Assembly: GCF_021151785.1 (NCBI RefSeq)
Contig: NZ_JAGKWP010000057.1
Coordinates: forward strand, 1 to 15,400
Origin: Flavobacterium sp.
GTDB lineage: Bacteria; Bacteroidota; Bacteroidia; Flavobacteriales; Flavobacteriaceae
DNA length: 15,400 nucleotides
Direction: 5' to 3'
Made by a program: the position numbers and the translations under genes. The notes under the pieces are model-generated. The model was not told where the DNA came from. It ran no database searches and was given only the letters and a program-made list of their open reading frames with translations. This document shows positions 15,159-15,400 of this stretch, piece after piece. Position 1 is the first letter of the stretch. Each line of letters begins with the position of its first letter.

Positions 15159-15166
15159 CAAAATTA
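15159..15166 (-). promoter_or_regulatory. Candidate -7 box upstream of the epimerase gene
   Basis: The minus strand reads TAATTTTG (plus-strand CAAAATTA), an exact TAnnTTTG, 42 bases before the epimerase ATG. No TTG or TTTG was found 17-23 bases further upstream, so the site is only half supported. In such AT-rich DNA a lone match can arise by chance. Confidence 0.35.
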
Positions 15167-15280
15167 TACAATGCTATCCATATTGTGGTTTATTTAAGTA
15201 TATTTTACATTGTTTTAATGTTATTTTTTCCTTAAAAGAAATTAAATTATTTACAACAACACAACTACATCAATCAATTT

Positions 15281-15333
15281 TTCTATTTTAAAAAAATACA
15301 ATTATAATTTATACTTGCTTCTATTTTAAAAAA
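15281..15333. repeat. 15-base direct repeat (two copies)
   Basis: TTCTATTTTAAAAAA occurs at 15281-15295 and again at 15319-15333, 38 bases apart start to start. Each copy contains the palindrome TTTTAAAA. The sequence has low complexity, so function is doubtful. Confidence 0.5.
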
Positions 15334-15400
15334 GCCATCAAGAATACCTACCTGTATATATTATATATTACTATGAGAGAGATACTGATTTATTATATAT

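Larger units (their letters stand above)
15117..15400. other. Non-coding AT-rich region at the right edge
   Basis: This 284-base stretch upstream of the epimerase has no credible open frame. It holds the candidate -7 box at 15159-15166, a plus-strand TAGTTTTG at 15143-15150 with no partner element or downstream gene in view, a 15-base direct repeat, and a TA-rich run near 15353-15370. No tRNA, hairpin terminator or mobile-element end was seen. Confidence 0.5.

Noticed and set aside
1..15400. CRISPR array, transposon ends, integrase, tRNA or rRNA genes
   Set aside because: No regularly spaced repeats, transposase or integrase motifs, or cloverleaf-type sequences were seen on either strand.

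Overview
The window is AT-rich, and every convincing gene lies on the minus strand. Promoter-like sites have the Bacteroidetes form (TTTG, then TAnnTTTG, with about 19 bases between), and most starts have only A-rich leaders instead of strong Shine-Dalgarno sites. With the gene families present, this points to a member of the Bacteroidetes, most likely the Flavobacteriaceae. The locus is a surface-polysaccharide (O-antigen or capsule) biosynthesis cluster that continues past the left edge.

Layout in transcription order (right to left): a TviC/WbpP-type UDP-HexNAc(A) 4-epimerase (14148-15116) with its own terminator hairpin (14083-14123); a good promoter (14016-14046); a small winged-helix protein with a nucleotidyltransferase-like tail (13492-13998); a 239-base non-coding gap; a TviB/WbpA-type UDP-sugar dehydrogenase (11969-13252); then a tightly packed run of seven genes (5077-11884) forming a complete CMP-legionaminic-acid-type pathway. 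The run encodes a 4,6-dehydratase, a LegC aminotransferase, a PglD/NeuD-type N-acetyltransferase, a NeuB-family synthase, a NeuC-family hydrolysing 2-epimerase, a PtmE-type sugar-1-phosphate nucleotidyltransferase with CBS domains, and a CMP-nonulosonate cytidylyltransferase. Downstream come a WzxC-like flippase (3644-5080), a sialyltransferase-like GT-B enzyme (2599-3642), an EpsG/Wzy-like polymerase (1392-2606), and two tandem paralogues of a divergent NodB/CE4-type deacetylase (289-1386, and 1-286 cut by the window edge).

How the genes fit together (inference): TviB and TviC homologues would make UDP-GlcNAcA and UDP-GalNAcA. The seven-gene block would make CMP-activated legionaminic acid or a close isomer. 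The GT-B enzyme could transfer that nonulosonic acid. The flippase exports lipid-linked repeat units, the EpsG/Wzy protein polymerises them, and the deacetylase-like proteins may trim acetyl groups. Only one glycosyltransferase is visible, and no initiating phosphoglycosyltransferase, Wzz or Wza/Wzc, so the cluster must be incomplete here.

The pathway itself is a known type. The least described parts are the deacetylase-like pair, the operon-leading winged-helix/degenerate-nucleotidyltransferase protein, and the sialyltransferase-like enzyme with a Pro-Asp-Gly motif. No RNA genes, CRISPR arrays, transposases or integration sites were seen.
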